Shown here piece after piece: positions 47,685 to 59,199 of a stretch of DNA of 64,000 nt (within the stretch, counting starts at the first letter, position 1; the number at the start of each line of letters is the position of its first letter). Position numbers and translations under genes: made by a program. Under the pieces are notes generated by a model that ran no database searches, was not told where the DNA came from, and worked only from the letters and a program-made list of their open reading frames with translations. Origin of the DNA: Sphaerosporella brunnea (taxonomy: Eukaryota; Ascomycota; Pezizomycetes; Pezizales; Pyronemataceae); assembly GCA_008704415.1 (NCBI GenBank), contig VXIS01000020.1, positions 124,001 to 188,000 of the forward strand, given 5' to 3'.

Positions 47685-49853
47685 CTAGGTGGCAGCAACT
47701 TCAACGGGCTTGTCCTCGGGGGTAGAGGGCTTTTCCGGTGCATCCAAAGTGGAAGGAACTGGAGCTGGCTCTGATGCAGATGGCGCAACCTCCGCAGGCT
47801 CTGCAGCCTGGGTGGGAGTACTATCCTTGGCTTCGGCTCCTTCACCAGCTGCGTTGGACGCCACAACATCCGTCATTTCCTCATCAGGGGATGCAGCCTC
47901 ATCGCCCTTGGCTTTCTTGGCTGGATGTCCAGAATCTTCGTCCATCTCCACATCTTCGTCACCGCCTTCTCGAGCCAGTCTCTCCAGCTCTTCGTCGTGC
48001 TCTCCAGCATAGCCCATGAGACCCGATGTGAGAGCAGCACCAGCTTCACTGGTCGGTACGCTGGCTTCAGGCTGCGGGGTAGCAACCGCGGAACCAGTGG
48101 CGCTCGCATTGGCTTCCTTATAGTTGCGTTCATTCCTTCTGCGCTTCTTGCTGGATGGCCGGACGCCGATATGGGCGCCCATATCTTCATCCTCGGAATC
48201 ATAGAGCTCGCCAGGCTTCTCAACCCCACGCTCCCACTGACGCTGAGTTTGGCGCTGGTCCATTCCAATGGTGTCGGCCTCCTGATCATCCAAAATCGCA
48301 TCTTGATCCTCCTGATGTTCAGTTGTTCCCCTTCCGACATCTGTCATCTGTACCGAGGGAGCGTGACGGGTGCGCTCGAGATTGGACAAGACTTGCGTCT
48401 TGATCTTCTCCAGATATTCGCGGGAATTGAGGTTCTCCATGTTTGAAGGTCGGACGTCGAGCTCATAATCCGGTCCGAAGTATTCGTAGAAGTCACTGTA
48501 TGGCAACTCGGGGCCCACTTTCTGACCGACCAGAACTCCGGTCTCATAGCACCATGCCCGGCTCACGTTTCTCATGGTGTAGCCGCCACCGCCAAGGACC
48601 AACGTCGGCAGACCAAACTTCTTCACGTACTCGACGCAGTTCGCATGGCCCTTCATGCTCAAGTTGAAGCAACCCAACCGGTCCCCAGACAGCGAGTCGG
48701 CTCCACATTGGAGCACGACAGCCTCTGGGCGGTAGAACTCCATGATATGGTTAATCACGGGTTCAAACACCGATTTGTATGTCTCATCGGTGATTCCATC
48801 TCGGAGAGGAAAGTTGACTGCGTAGTACTTTCCGGCGCCAACACCGATGTCCCGCAGCTCTCCCGTTCCTGGAAAGTACTCTCCGTACTTGTGGAAAGAG
48901 CACGTCATCACTCGGTCCGTAGTATAGAAGGCCTCTTCGACACCATCACCATGGTGGACGTCGATATCGATGTATAACACGCGCTGCTTGTATCGAAGGA
49001 GCTCGATAATTCCGAGGACAATGTCTAACACTAGTGTCAATCAAGCTACCAGCAAGTGCGGCCGTAGTCGTCTTACCGTTTAGATAGCAGAATCCTGACG
49101 CTTCGCTCTTTTTGGCATGGTGAAGACCTCCTGCCCAATTGATGGCGATGTCGCACTTTCCGCGATTCAGCCGAGCGGCGCCCTCCATACTTCCACCACC
49201 AGAGATACCACAGAACTCGAAAAGACCGTCAAAAACAGGACAATCATCTCCAACATTGTATTTTCCCTGTTCCTTGGCGAACGCATCCATGTTATCGGGT
49301 GTCACCTTTGACAGGAAGTCAATGTATTCGTCCGTGTGGAATTGGCACATTTCCTGCTTTGTAGCCGGTTTCGCACGCTGCAGCGCGTCAGCAAACGCAA
49401 TAGCGGAAGGCTCCCACGCGTCTTACATATATCTCCATCTTTTTGTACAAGCCATAGTTCATGATCAGGCTGTGGGTCATTCGTATTCTATGGGGCTTCA
49501 TCGGATGACCGGCAACGTAGGAGTAGTTTCTATCAAGCTTGTTAGACACCGCATGACGGCTAGAAAGGTCTCATGGAGGCACAATACCCAACATCAGCTT
49601 TAAAAAAACATTATGTTAGCAATGATTCCACCAAGCGAAACGAGCGGGTATTGCGGAGATCTTGTTCCTCCGGAGGGGAGAGCGGCGCAAAGGAGACTTA
49701 CAATCGTAAAACTGCTTAAGGTTAGCGCACGCACGCCTCAATCAAACTACCAGCGGAAAGAGGGTCACTCACATATGCGACCCGTTTGTTGTTTTGGGTT
49801 CCATTTGTTGACGGCGGGTCGATCGGCGCCGCGAAGTTCTGACCGTGAGACAT
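47685..49853 (-). CDS. RPD3: class I histone deacetylase Rpd3
   Basis: Six exons, 49853-49773, 49711-49702 (10 bases), 49597-49588 (10 bases), 49529-49427, 49377-49077 and 49024-47685, join in frame to 614 residues. The N-terminus reads NKRVAYFYDSDVGNYSYVAG only when both 10-base exons are included. Catalytic features: [63 protein letters not shown] and [15 protein letters not shown]. The C-terminal 200 residues are acidic and low-complexity, as in other fungal Rpd3. It removes acetyl groups from histone lysines in Rpd3L/Rpd3S-type complexes. It is divergent from the DUF3074 gene. Confidence 0.96.
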
Positions 49854-50447
49854 GGCTGCGGCGTGTTTTTGCTGCTAGAAGGGATGACTGCGCGCGTACG
49901 AACTGTGCCGAGTGGATGGAACTCGAGGATATGGTGACCTCAGATATCGAGGAACCAAGGAAGGTGTGTGAGGGAAGCTATTGCAGGGAATGCAGGGAAG
50001 GCTGCAGCTAGAGAGAGAAGTAGCTGCAAGGCTGCCGGGTAAGAAAGCAACGCTAGCGGCCGCTGCAACATTGGTAATCACCCACGTGATTGGCTGTGGT
50101 TATGCAGTAACTGACAGTAACTGGGTTGACTCAATCAAACACACATGTTTTTTAAACAATTTCTGCTTCTGTTGAAGCAACAGTACTAATCCGTTCATTC
50201 ATTCCTATCAGTGGCTTGTGGCTTGTCGTGTACGCGCGGCTATAGTGGCGCAGCATCAACGTCATGTCGGCGTCCAAGCAAGCAAGCAAGCAACACCAAA
50301 ACCAAGGAGGACGACAGCACATCATAGAGGACATAGACAAACCAGATCTCCTTAAAGTATCTAACCTCCACCATTTTGTAGTTTCCTGGTTTGGACATTT
50401 GTTTTGTCTCAACAACGACGACACCTCAAGCTTGAGCCACAGCAGCA
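49854..50447. promoter_or_regulatory. divergent promoter of RPD3 and the DUF3074 gene
   Basis: 594 bases between two opposite start codons without a coding exon. It contains a short (CAAG)n stretch at about 50275-50292. Confidence 0.55.
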
Positions 50448-52362
50448 ATGACCAATGTCCACAAGGCCCTCAAAACTCTATCCCCCACCGACCACTCCGA
50501 CTTTCCCGCGGACCCGTCGAAGCTGACGCTCCATCTGACAACCTCTCTGGCAGATGCGCACATTCTGATCTCCTCCATTCCACCTCCAACTCTCCCAGAT
50601 GGCATCACCCTCCCAGAGCCTGCAAATGCTGAGATAGCAGCATTGCAAAATGAATGGAAGCCAGTCAAAATCAACCCCAAAGACAATCCTTTAGGGTTGA
50701 ACATCTTCAAGCTTGCAGCGAAGGATGGAAAGGGCACCTGGTTTGCTCGGCGGTCGGTTCACACTGACATCCCATTCCGGCGGTTCAAGGCTGGTCTGCA
50801 GCAAGAGTTCCAGCAACCAACAGTGGATGAGACGGAAGGTAGCAGAAAGCCCGGCCCGGTGCGTGGGATTGGAAAAGATGTCTTGGTACACCATGAAACG
50901 TGCGAGCTGGGGAAAGCCGAGATCTTCCATCTCTCTGCACAGTTCCCAGGTCCATCTGCACCCAGGGATTTTGTGGAAGTATGTTTGACGAGCTCGGCGC
51001 ACCCGGAGGATGTTACTGCGGCTGCGAGGGAGGAGCCTGGAAATGATCAGGGGAAGAATCAGCAACGGCCGAAACAGTTCACTCTGATATCGACGCCAAT
51101 CTTGAACCACCCCGAATGCGAAGAAAGGTCGGGCTATGTTCGTGGATACTACGAATCCGTGGAATTCATCCGTGAGATACCTGAGAATGTGCAGCAACTC
51201 ACCAGGACTCAGAGCACGCTTAACATTCCGGCGGCTGACACATTGAGACCCACTCCTTGCCGCCGCGGTAAGACCATGAGCGAGAATGGGGGAGAAGAGA
51301 GTGCAGCTGCTCCGAAATGCGCGGTGGATTGGGTCATGATTACTCGCTCGGACCCCGGTGGTAGTACGTCTCCCTCTCCCGCATGATTTTCACTGATTGA
51401 CCAGCATAGGCGTGCCAAAATGGATGGTCGAGCGTGGCACTCCCAGTGGCATCGTGAAGGATGCCCACAAGTTCATCGAGTGGTGCAGGCACGCGACCCA
51501 GCTCGACGATTGCCCCGAATCCTCTACGGCTGTCATTGCCACAGAGCAAGAAAAGGGTGAGCAAATCAGGCAGGACGAAACTCTGAAAGCACACACCCGA
51601 AGGCACCTGGTGGAGCGCGGCGCTCCCGCAGAAGCTGTCCTCACGCCATCCCACGGGAAAGCCGAGCTCTCTCCAAGAATCAACCACGACTTCGAGAAGC
51701 CCAACACTGGGATCCTAGCCGGCGCTCTAAACACTGTAGCTGCGGGAATGACTTCTCTCGCTCATTCAGCTCTGTATGCCTCCTCCAAGGACTCTACGCC
51801 CCCGCCTAGCTCCCCGTCCGTCGTCGACGAGGATGACTCCGACCCCTCTCCGACTCTTTCCCGTGCTACTACCTCCGACAACATCCTCGACGTCAGCGAC
51901 GACGAAACTGCATCGGTGGGTACCTTCGCAACCGCCGAGTCCTCGCAACAAGCCACCGAACTCCCCTCTCGCGCGGCGTCCATAGCCTCCAACACTGGTT
52001 CTGCCAGCAAACAGACGCCGGAAGAGCGCGCGCTGCAGCAATTCCTCAAAGAAAAGCAAAAACTCGATGAAAAGTTCAAGAAGGAAGAATCCCGGCGTAC
52101 CTCGCGAGAAAAGAAGATCGCAGAGAAGCACATGAAGAGCATGGAAAAACAAGAGCGGAAATACCGCCGTGCCCTCGAAAAGGCTAACGAGAAACGCCGT
52201 AAAGAGGATGAGAAGGCGCAGAAGAAATTAGAGCGTGAGGAATATGGACGGCGCGGAGAGATCGAAGAGTTGAAGAGGATCGTAGAAGCACTTACCAAGG
52301 AAAACATTCAGCTCAAGGAGAGGATAGAGGAGTTGGAGAAGCTTGATGATCGTCATCGATGA
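50448..52362 (+). CDS. DUF3074 (START-like) domain protein
   Basis: Two exons (50448-51363 and 51410-52362, phase 1 with donor GTACGT) give 622 residues. The DUF3074 domain spans about residues 80-340: WFARRSVHTDIPFRRFKAGL, ILVHHE-type HHETCELGKAEIFHLSAQFP, RDFVEVCLTS, YVRGYYESVEFIREIPE and, across the splice, GGSVPKWMVERGTPSGIVKD. A Ser-rich acidic linker (about 430-500) and a Lys/Glu-rich coiled coil to the C-terminus follow. DUF3074 belongs to the START/Bet v1 lipid-binding superfamily and is found mainly in fungi. The ligand is unknown. Confidence 0.88.
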
Positions 52363-53352
52363 GCTTCATGTGTTACGAATGATATGTAGCTAGAGGGTAG
52401 GTTTCTGGTTTTCTGGTTTCTTTTTGGAGAGCGCGCATATATATACTGCATTTCATACCCTGGAGCGAGAGTAGCATCGATTTCTTTCTTTTATACTTTC
52501 ATGATCATGATCAGCTTGAAATTATCAGGAGCGCATATCCGAGTGATCTCATATGCTCTTAACAACGCCTTCATCTGCAAACAGGTTCAATTCATACAAT
52601 ATGTACACGAACAGAGAACCCCCACAAAACCAGCGCAAGTTTGCTCCCTTCTCCCCCCACGTCCACGGCAACTCAGTCACCCACTCACAAATCGACAGTA
52701 CCGTGGTTCAAAGATAGCCTGCCGGACTCCAAATTCCATATATTCCACGTGCACCCACAATCCCCAGCCACAGCCACATCTACTCCGCTCCAAATCAAAA
52801 AAGGAAATCCCAAAAAAAACCCCGTTGACAGCCAGCAACGTTAATAAGTCTCCAAACGGAAAAAAAAAGCGAAACCTTCTCGGAAGGGGAAAAGGGGGTA
52901 TATGATGCATCGATCCGCCAAAATGCACCAACAATAAAAAACAACGAGTTGCCAGAGAAAGCAAAACGCCCAAAAACAACCGCAAACCCCCTTGGGAAAG
53001 AAAAGTAAAAGAGAAAAAAACGGGATGCAGCAAGAAGAAACCCAAAAGAAGAACGACGCCAAACATACGGAAGGGGGAAGAGGAGTAGAGTTGTACGGCA
53101 TACATACACGCAAGCAATCAGCAAGCAACACACGCAGGCCATGCAAGATATGCTTCCAGAACAAAGCAGAAGGAAACAGCCGCAAGCAGCAGCAAGCAGC
53201 ACAAAAAAAAACAGCAACGCATGGATGGTCGGCAAAAAGTGCACAAAAAGTAAACAACTGACAAAAAAACCCCTTAGGTGCCCTTCTAAAAAAAAAAAAA
53301 GGAAAGAAAGAAAACCCCGAATATGCAGCAAGCAAAAAGGGATGAAAAGAAA
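52363..53352. other. convergent intergenic region between DUF3074 and CENP-B-type genes
   Basis: Nearly 1 kb, A-rich on the plus strand with several A8-A12 runs. No supported gene; the long minus-strand frames are T-run shadows. Confidence 0.6.
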
Positions 53353-55172
53353 TCACGGCAGGTTCCCAGAGAAGGACATGTTGGTATCAGCACCAGCAGC
53401 ACCACCAGCCCCAGCCTCAACTTCTTGCACGGTATTCAGCCCAAACTTTTCAAGAAGCTTGTCAACCATCACATATTCGTCCTGCTCGACGAATCCCACT
53501 GGTTGCTGTCGGAGGAAGCTCATTACAACTTCTAAAGCCTTCTTGGCGTCATCCTTGCTTGGTGCTACCCCTGACGGCGTCTGTGGGCTTTCGGCGCCGG
53601 AGAGATCGGTTTGTGAGGAAGAGGAGGGTGTCATGTGGGGGGAAGCGAGTGGATTGGGAACTTCGGGCATCGGTGACGCAAGGGGAGCACCCGATTGTAT
53701 CATCTTTGGCGTTAGCGGCTCTGAAGAAGGTGAAGGGGAAATGTAGCTTCCATCCACTGGCAGCAAGGGGAACGTCTGGGAGCGTGGGCGCTGGTGGATT
53801 CCGGGCGGGATGCGGGCATGGTGCGACGGGAAGCTTGGGCTCGGTTGAGCCGAATCCAGGCGGGTGTCGGGCGAAAAGTATGGGGAGTTTGGAGACGTGG
53901 GCCCTAATGTTGCAATTGTTCCTGCGTCGGTAAACGCATCCGACAGCGGGGTAGAGCAGACCGAACCTGAGTGATGCTGCTGCTGGAAGGCCTTGTAGCC
54001 GCCCGAGAAGTCCATCGGCATGAACGACTCCGGCGACGACGCGCCCGTGCTGTCCTGGCTCCGCGAGTGCTTCATCGTCATCGGCGAGTCACTGCCGTCA
54101 TCCAGCCCTCCCCCCATGCTGCTGCTTATCGAGTTTGTTCGTGTGTGACTCGGCCGTCCCCTGATGCCCGTCACGTCACTTTCTGAGCGCCCCCGGCCAT
54201 TCGGATGCACGTTGTTTTTATGTTTGAATTTCTCCAGCCACGTAGAGCTGTTAACCTTGAAGTTGGTGTCCGAGATGCCCAAACTGGATGCAAAGAACCT
54301 CGCTTTCTCGCGTATCATCGCGTCGGTCAACGTGATGCCCTGCTTGCGCGTGTTCTTTGCCCACACCGACAATGCGCGCTCAATGTCCGGGAATTTCCCC
54401 TTGCTTCGTTTGACAGGTGACCTACTGCCATCGTCCGGAAAGAGGTATTTTTCTTTCTGTCGCAGAACTTTGGATACCGTGCTACAGTTTTGCGAAACCC
54501 GCAAGTTAGTCAGGAAAAAAACTCAGATGAGAAGCTCAACGCGACAAATTGGGTTTGTTTTGTTTTGTTTACCTCCGTTCAACCCCGAACATCGCTTCAA
54601 CGCACAGCCATTGGGTCAGCAAATTGCTCACGAGCGGATTGACGATGTCGCAGATGGTTGTCGCTGCTGCAGCACGTACCTCCAATCTCGGTTTGCTTCA
54701 CGTTCGGATTCTCCTCGTGGAAAATGCACATCCTCCGTCGGTCCGCATCGGTCAGCGTCCGGCGCGGTGTCGACGTCGACGGTGTCGGATTGCTGGGGGC
54801 GGCCGTTATGGAAGCAGCTGCCGCAAGCTGTGGTGCTGGCGCAGGAGCAATGGGCTGCGGCATGGGCGAATACTGTTGCCCGGAGCTCGCAGCGGGAATC
54901 AGCGGTTGAGCCCACTGCGGAGGCAGACCCATATAATTGGGGGTCATGGGGATCGCAGCAGGCTGCATCCTGAAGGCAGAATCTGGCGGCGCGAAGCCTG
55001 GCGACTCAACGTATCCGTAGTGAGCGCCATAGTCTGGGTGAGGCTGGTGGTGAGGAGAGAGCGGATGATGTTGCGGCGCGTGGTGGTGCTGCTGCTGCTG
55101 CATGTTCCCCAAGTCAACCCATTGCTGGTGCTGGTTGACATATTCGTCATGTGGGTGCTGCACACCGTCCAT
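53353..55172 (-). CDS. CENP-B/Tc5-type helix-turn-helix protein (domesticated transposase DNA-binding domain)
   Basis: Three exons, 55172-54680, 54593-54572 (22 bases) and 54481-53353, give 547 residues. The N-terminal 130 residues are His/Gln/Pro-rich. A psq-like HTH follows, TDADRRRMCIFHEENPNVKQ then TEIGAMFGVERSTVSKVLRQ, with the small exon encoding its AMFGVERS turn. Next is the CENP-B/Tc5 HTH (DIERALSVWAKNTRKQG, LTDAMIREKARFFASSLGI, STWLEKFKHKNNV). The rest is Ser/Pro-rich with a conserved-looking helix (ALEVVMSFLRQQP to VQEVE). There is no DDE catalytic domain, so it is a DNA-binding protein related to S. pombe Abp1/Cbh proteins rather than a transposase. Targets are unknown. Confidence 0.88.
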
Positions 55173-57510
55173 TGCATACGAAGGAAGCTACGTAAAGGAA
55201 CGGACTGAACAGTTTGGCGACTGCGGCGACTGCGGCGACTGCGGCGGCGGCGTATAATGGGGCGGGGGGGGGGGGGGTGTGATCCAGCAACAATTGAGCA
55301 GCAGCACGGTACAGCACAAGCAGCAAGCAGCAACGGCAGCCAACCAGGTTGACGGAGGTGGAAGGGGGGGGGGGGAACAAGTCGCCTTGTCGGAATGAGC
55401 CTGCTTCTTCGTCTGGTCAATTGTCGAGATTTCTGGGTTGCCGTTAGGGGACCTGCTGTCTCGTCTCGTCTGGTTCGGCCAGTCCGCCTGTCTTGTGTTC
55501 CGTTCTGGTCTGTCCTTGTCCTTCGGGCCTAAGATGATGCCGTACTCTAGCCTCTTGACTAGCCCCGAAGTCGCTGGATCGGATTATACAGCCCTTGGGA
55601 GTGAAAGCGAACAGTCAGCGTTGGTCATTGGCCTTTTTTCCGGTGATTTTTTTTGTAATTATTGAGTTTCTCGGCCAATTTTTCTCTTTGTTTTTCTGCC
55701 GATTCAAGGGAGATGATGCAGAGCGCAGTGTAACCGTACCAAAAACCAAAAGGCAACGTCGTGTTATTCCTGGCCCAAGATGCTTGCTGGGGTGCTGCTC
55801 TCCCTGGGAAGTCCTTCTCCGTTTTCCCAGCCTTCCTCCAAGGAGCAGAACGGTCAAGCTCCGAGAAAGAAAAACAACAGGACGTGTGGGTGAAGGAACA
55901 TTGGCCAGGGAGCTGCCAGCGGCCAGGTACAACCACCATATCTATCAGGCAAGACCCCCATGGAGGCACCTGGCCAACCATAGCCGCGCCCTTTAAGCCT
56001 CTCCAATGATCGCTCCATCACGCTCGTCTAGGAAAGGTAGGAGAAGACACAGTTCCAGAACTGCCACAATCCCTGGCAGTTATGCAACATGAAGAAATAT
56101 TAATATTGCGATGCGATGAGGTGTGTGTGGGGAGGGAAGGGATGAGATGGCGGCATGGCCCCAGCGAACCAACAGACAACAAGCAACAACAACAAAAAAC
56201 ATATTTTAAACGTCAAACCTGAACCTGACAGGCGAGGTGCGTGGCGCGGCCCACACAAAACCCGCCCAACGATCTCGCGGAACACACAAGGTAGAGCTGC
56301 TTCCAGACATAAACAACAGGAGACCGACAAATAAATAAGTACAAAAAAAAAAAAAAAAAAAAAAATCGATTTCGCGAACTTTTTGTCCCACAGTTTCACC
56401 ACACGAAATCAATCCAATCGGCGAAGTGGTCTTCCGCACGCCAGCCGACCTCCGACCGAGAAGGAAGAAGAAAGTGTGTTTTCCGGCGATAAACGCGCCA
56501 AGTTGGTTCAATTTGGATCTTGAGCTTCTCCATCCACACGGAAGCTCCACCGAGAACACCTGTGTCTATCTCGACGAACAAACACAGGAGGTGTACTAGT
56601 CGATATCGAGACAGGTTCCTCTCGAAGACCCAATTGCCAAAGAAATTCAGGAGGTTTGAATTCCCGCGACTCCTTTCAACCCAGGCGAATCCAGGCTGTC
56701 CGAAAGCGCACGGCGCGATCCAATGCTTAGTTATGTACGTGAGAGCCAATCCGACCTGCCAGACATGGGTTGCGGAGGCGTTCTTGGTGCGGCCAGGACG
56801 CGCCGACAACTCGATGCCAGAGCAAAAATCTACAAACCCATCCGCCAAACCGACCAAAAACACCTCAAAGATGACTTTAGTTCACAATATACAAATGTGT
56901 ACTCCCTCAATTTTCATTTTGGCAGCCGATCGCTGTCAAAAATTTCACCAAAGGGGATCACGGAGTCAATTTGCGCAGTAGAGTAGATAATACTGTAGAT
57001 TCCCCAGGTTGAGTGTTTGCAAATTGATGGGCTAAACGTTTCCCCGGATCAATTGTGGAATCCTTCCAAGATCAGTATTGCGTGCCGGGAGTGCCTTACT
57101 GTGGAGAAATAACCCCACACGACTGAAAAACGGACACGGATGTTGATCTTCCGAGCGCGTTCAAAATTTAGCCAGCTTAAAGAAGCGCCCGAATCACGAT
57201 CGTAGCCGCGGCGGTCGGTATGTAGCAGACTTTTGGCCTGCATCGCCAATTGGAACGTAGAATTTCTGGAATGGTGTTCGAAGTAAAAAGAAAGTCAGAT
57301 CGATGCCAAAAGCCCCACTTGCCAGGCCATCGGGAAGGGGCATGCATTTTCCCGGCCAAATCGTCATGCAACTGAACACTGAAGGGTCGGGGGTAGCATA
57401 GTGTGCACTATATTTGAAGGGATATTTGCCTGTTCACATTCCACATCCATATTTGAGCACCGAAAAGCCAAAGCGTAAACCTATAAAATTCAATCCCAAA
57501 CGAAAAGAAA
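55173..57510. other. 2.3-kb intergenic region
   Basis: No supported gene. Upstream of the CENP-B-type start are (GGC)n-like repeats near 55215-55250, a 14-G run (55264-55277) and another G tract near 55363-55374. A 23-base A run lies at 56342-56364. Frames at 56396-56863 (minus) and 56723-56986 (plus) are open but resemble nothing I know. Confidence 0.5.
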
Positions 57511-59199
57511 CTATTTTTTGACAATTGTAACCTGGAAGAAAAAAAAAGGCAGGGATTAGATTGTTTGTCCAAATTCGCTCATTTGAAGGAGCAGGATAAC
57601 TCACGACATCCTCGTCTTCCAGCACATGCGACAGACCTACTCGCTGGCCCTGATGCTTCACACTCCGACCATATACGACTGCGCACTTAAATGTGTCCAC
57701 AATCGACTTGTGAATGGATCGACACTGCAAGACGGCTTAGAAGATGCGGGCCCTGACAGCGGTAGCAAGGGAACTTACGAAATCTTCAACTGTGCATGCA
57801 CCGGAGCGCAGAACGACTGGAGATGAATAGTCGGGGTTTTGTCCTATATCACGTGAGTTATAATTCTGATGTTTGGACGTTGAATGGCTAGCGCCTCACC
57901 TTTCGGCTTCGTGTAGATGCGCTTGAGGTTCAACTTATCCCACCTGTTGGTCTGTCAGATTTTGGAATATGGCGAAGACATAGGACGTGGCCTCATACAT
58001 CATTGCTAGCAGCTCGTCAACATTCCAACCCTTCTCGGACGAGATAGGCACCGAATTAGGAATTCGGTACAATAGATCTAGCTCTTCAATTGTGATTGCG
58101 TCGATCTTGTTCAAGGCATAGATGACGGGAATGTATCTCCGGCTCTTCTCCTCAATAACGTCGATAAGATCATCAATAGTAGCATCGCATCTGAAGGCAA
58201 TATCGGCAGAGACTATCCGATATTCACTCATGACAGCTCGGATTTCATCGTTGTCGAGGTGTGTCAGCGGCACCGTGCTAGTGATATTGACACCACCCTT
58301 CTCCTTTTTCTTGAAGACGATATTCGGGGGCTCCTTGTTTATACGGATACCGAATCCTTCCAACTCTGCCTCAATGACCTTCTTGTCCGTGAGGGGCTTG
58401 TTGACATCCAGCACGATGAAGATCAAGTTGCACTGTTTGGCGACTGAAATGACCTGACGACCGCGACCCTTACCATCCTTCGCGCCTTCAATAATACCCG
58501 GAAGATCCAGCATCTGAATCTTGGCACCATTGTAGACGACACATCCGGGGACAGTGGTAAGCGTTGTGAATTCGTATGCAGCCGCTTCCGAGTGAGTACC
58601 GGTGAGTAAGTTCAGCAACGTACTCTTTCCGACCGACGGGAATCCTACTCTGCTCAGCATTCGGTAAACTTCGAACGTGGGTCAAACGTGGGAAATACCG
58701 ATAAATCCCCTGCAAAGATGTTAGTCCGGATGCCGCTCACCGTGAGATGGGTTGACCACATACACACTCGCCACACCAGTTCTGGCAACGTCGAAACCAA
58801 CTATAGCCTCGTGAGAACCACATTCATGGCACGCATCCACTAGCTTCTGCCATCACAAGGGCTTCCATACCTCCAGCACCTCCGCCGCCTCCCGACGAAG
58901 GAGTAATCAGTTCCTTCCGTAGCTTTGCAAGCTTCGCTTTCAGCTGACCCAAGTGGCTGCAATACACCGTGAGCTTCTGCCGCTTTTGCAGGATATAGGG
59001 GAAGGACTCACTAAGAGGTGGCCTTGTTCTTCTGCGTCTTGGCTGCGGAAGCATCAGCATACCATGCGCGTCGCCGGAGCCGGTGAAAAAATACGCACCC
59101 ATCTCCTCCTCGATCTGCTTAATCTTCTCGACTATACATGCTGTTAGAACAGTACCGTGCGCGCTGTGTTGTTTCTGCAGTCATACCGGTAGTCGACAT
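57511..59199 (-). CDS. RBG1: Rbg1/DRG-family GTP-binding protein
   Basis: Eleven exons, in coding order 59199-59187, 59131-59099, 59042-59012, 58956-58871, 58800-58764, 58709-58699 (11 bases), 58644-57999, 57943-57900, 57843-57779, 57724-57605 and 57531-57511, give 368 residues, matching the family length. The G1 motif [12 protein letters not shown] is assembled from three exons. G3 is [16 protein letters not shown] and G4 is NKID. The C-terminal TGS domain holds [17 protein letters not shown], then [33 protein letters not shown] and ends DVVTIVKK. DRG proteins associate with translating ribosomes with a DFRP partner (Tma46 in yeast). This is the most intron-dense gene in the window. Confidence 0.96.

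Noticed and set aside
54164..54973. 269-codon plus-strand frame opposite the CENP-B-type gene
   Set aside because: Antisense shadow crossing exon and intron sequence of a well-supported minus-strand gene.
56396..56863. Minus-strand frame of 155 codons upstream of RBG1's 3' end
   Set aside because: No recognisable domain, and its ends coincide with no promoter or splice logic I can see.
58764..58772. Apparent missing bases at the Rbg1 exon 5 donor
   Set aside because: Rereading the plus strand (tacacactcgcc) shows the donor is GTGTGTATGT, so exon 5 ends in phase 2 and the frame closes; there is no lesion.
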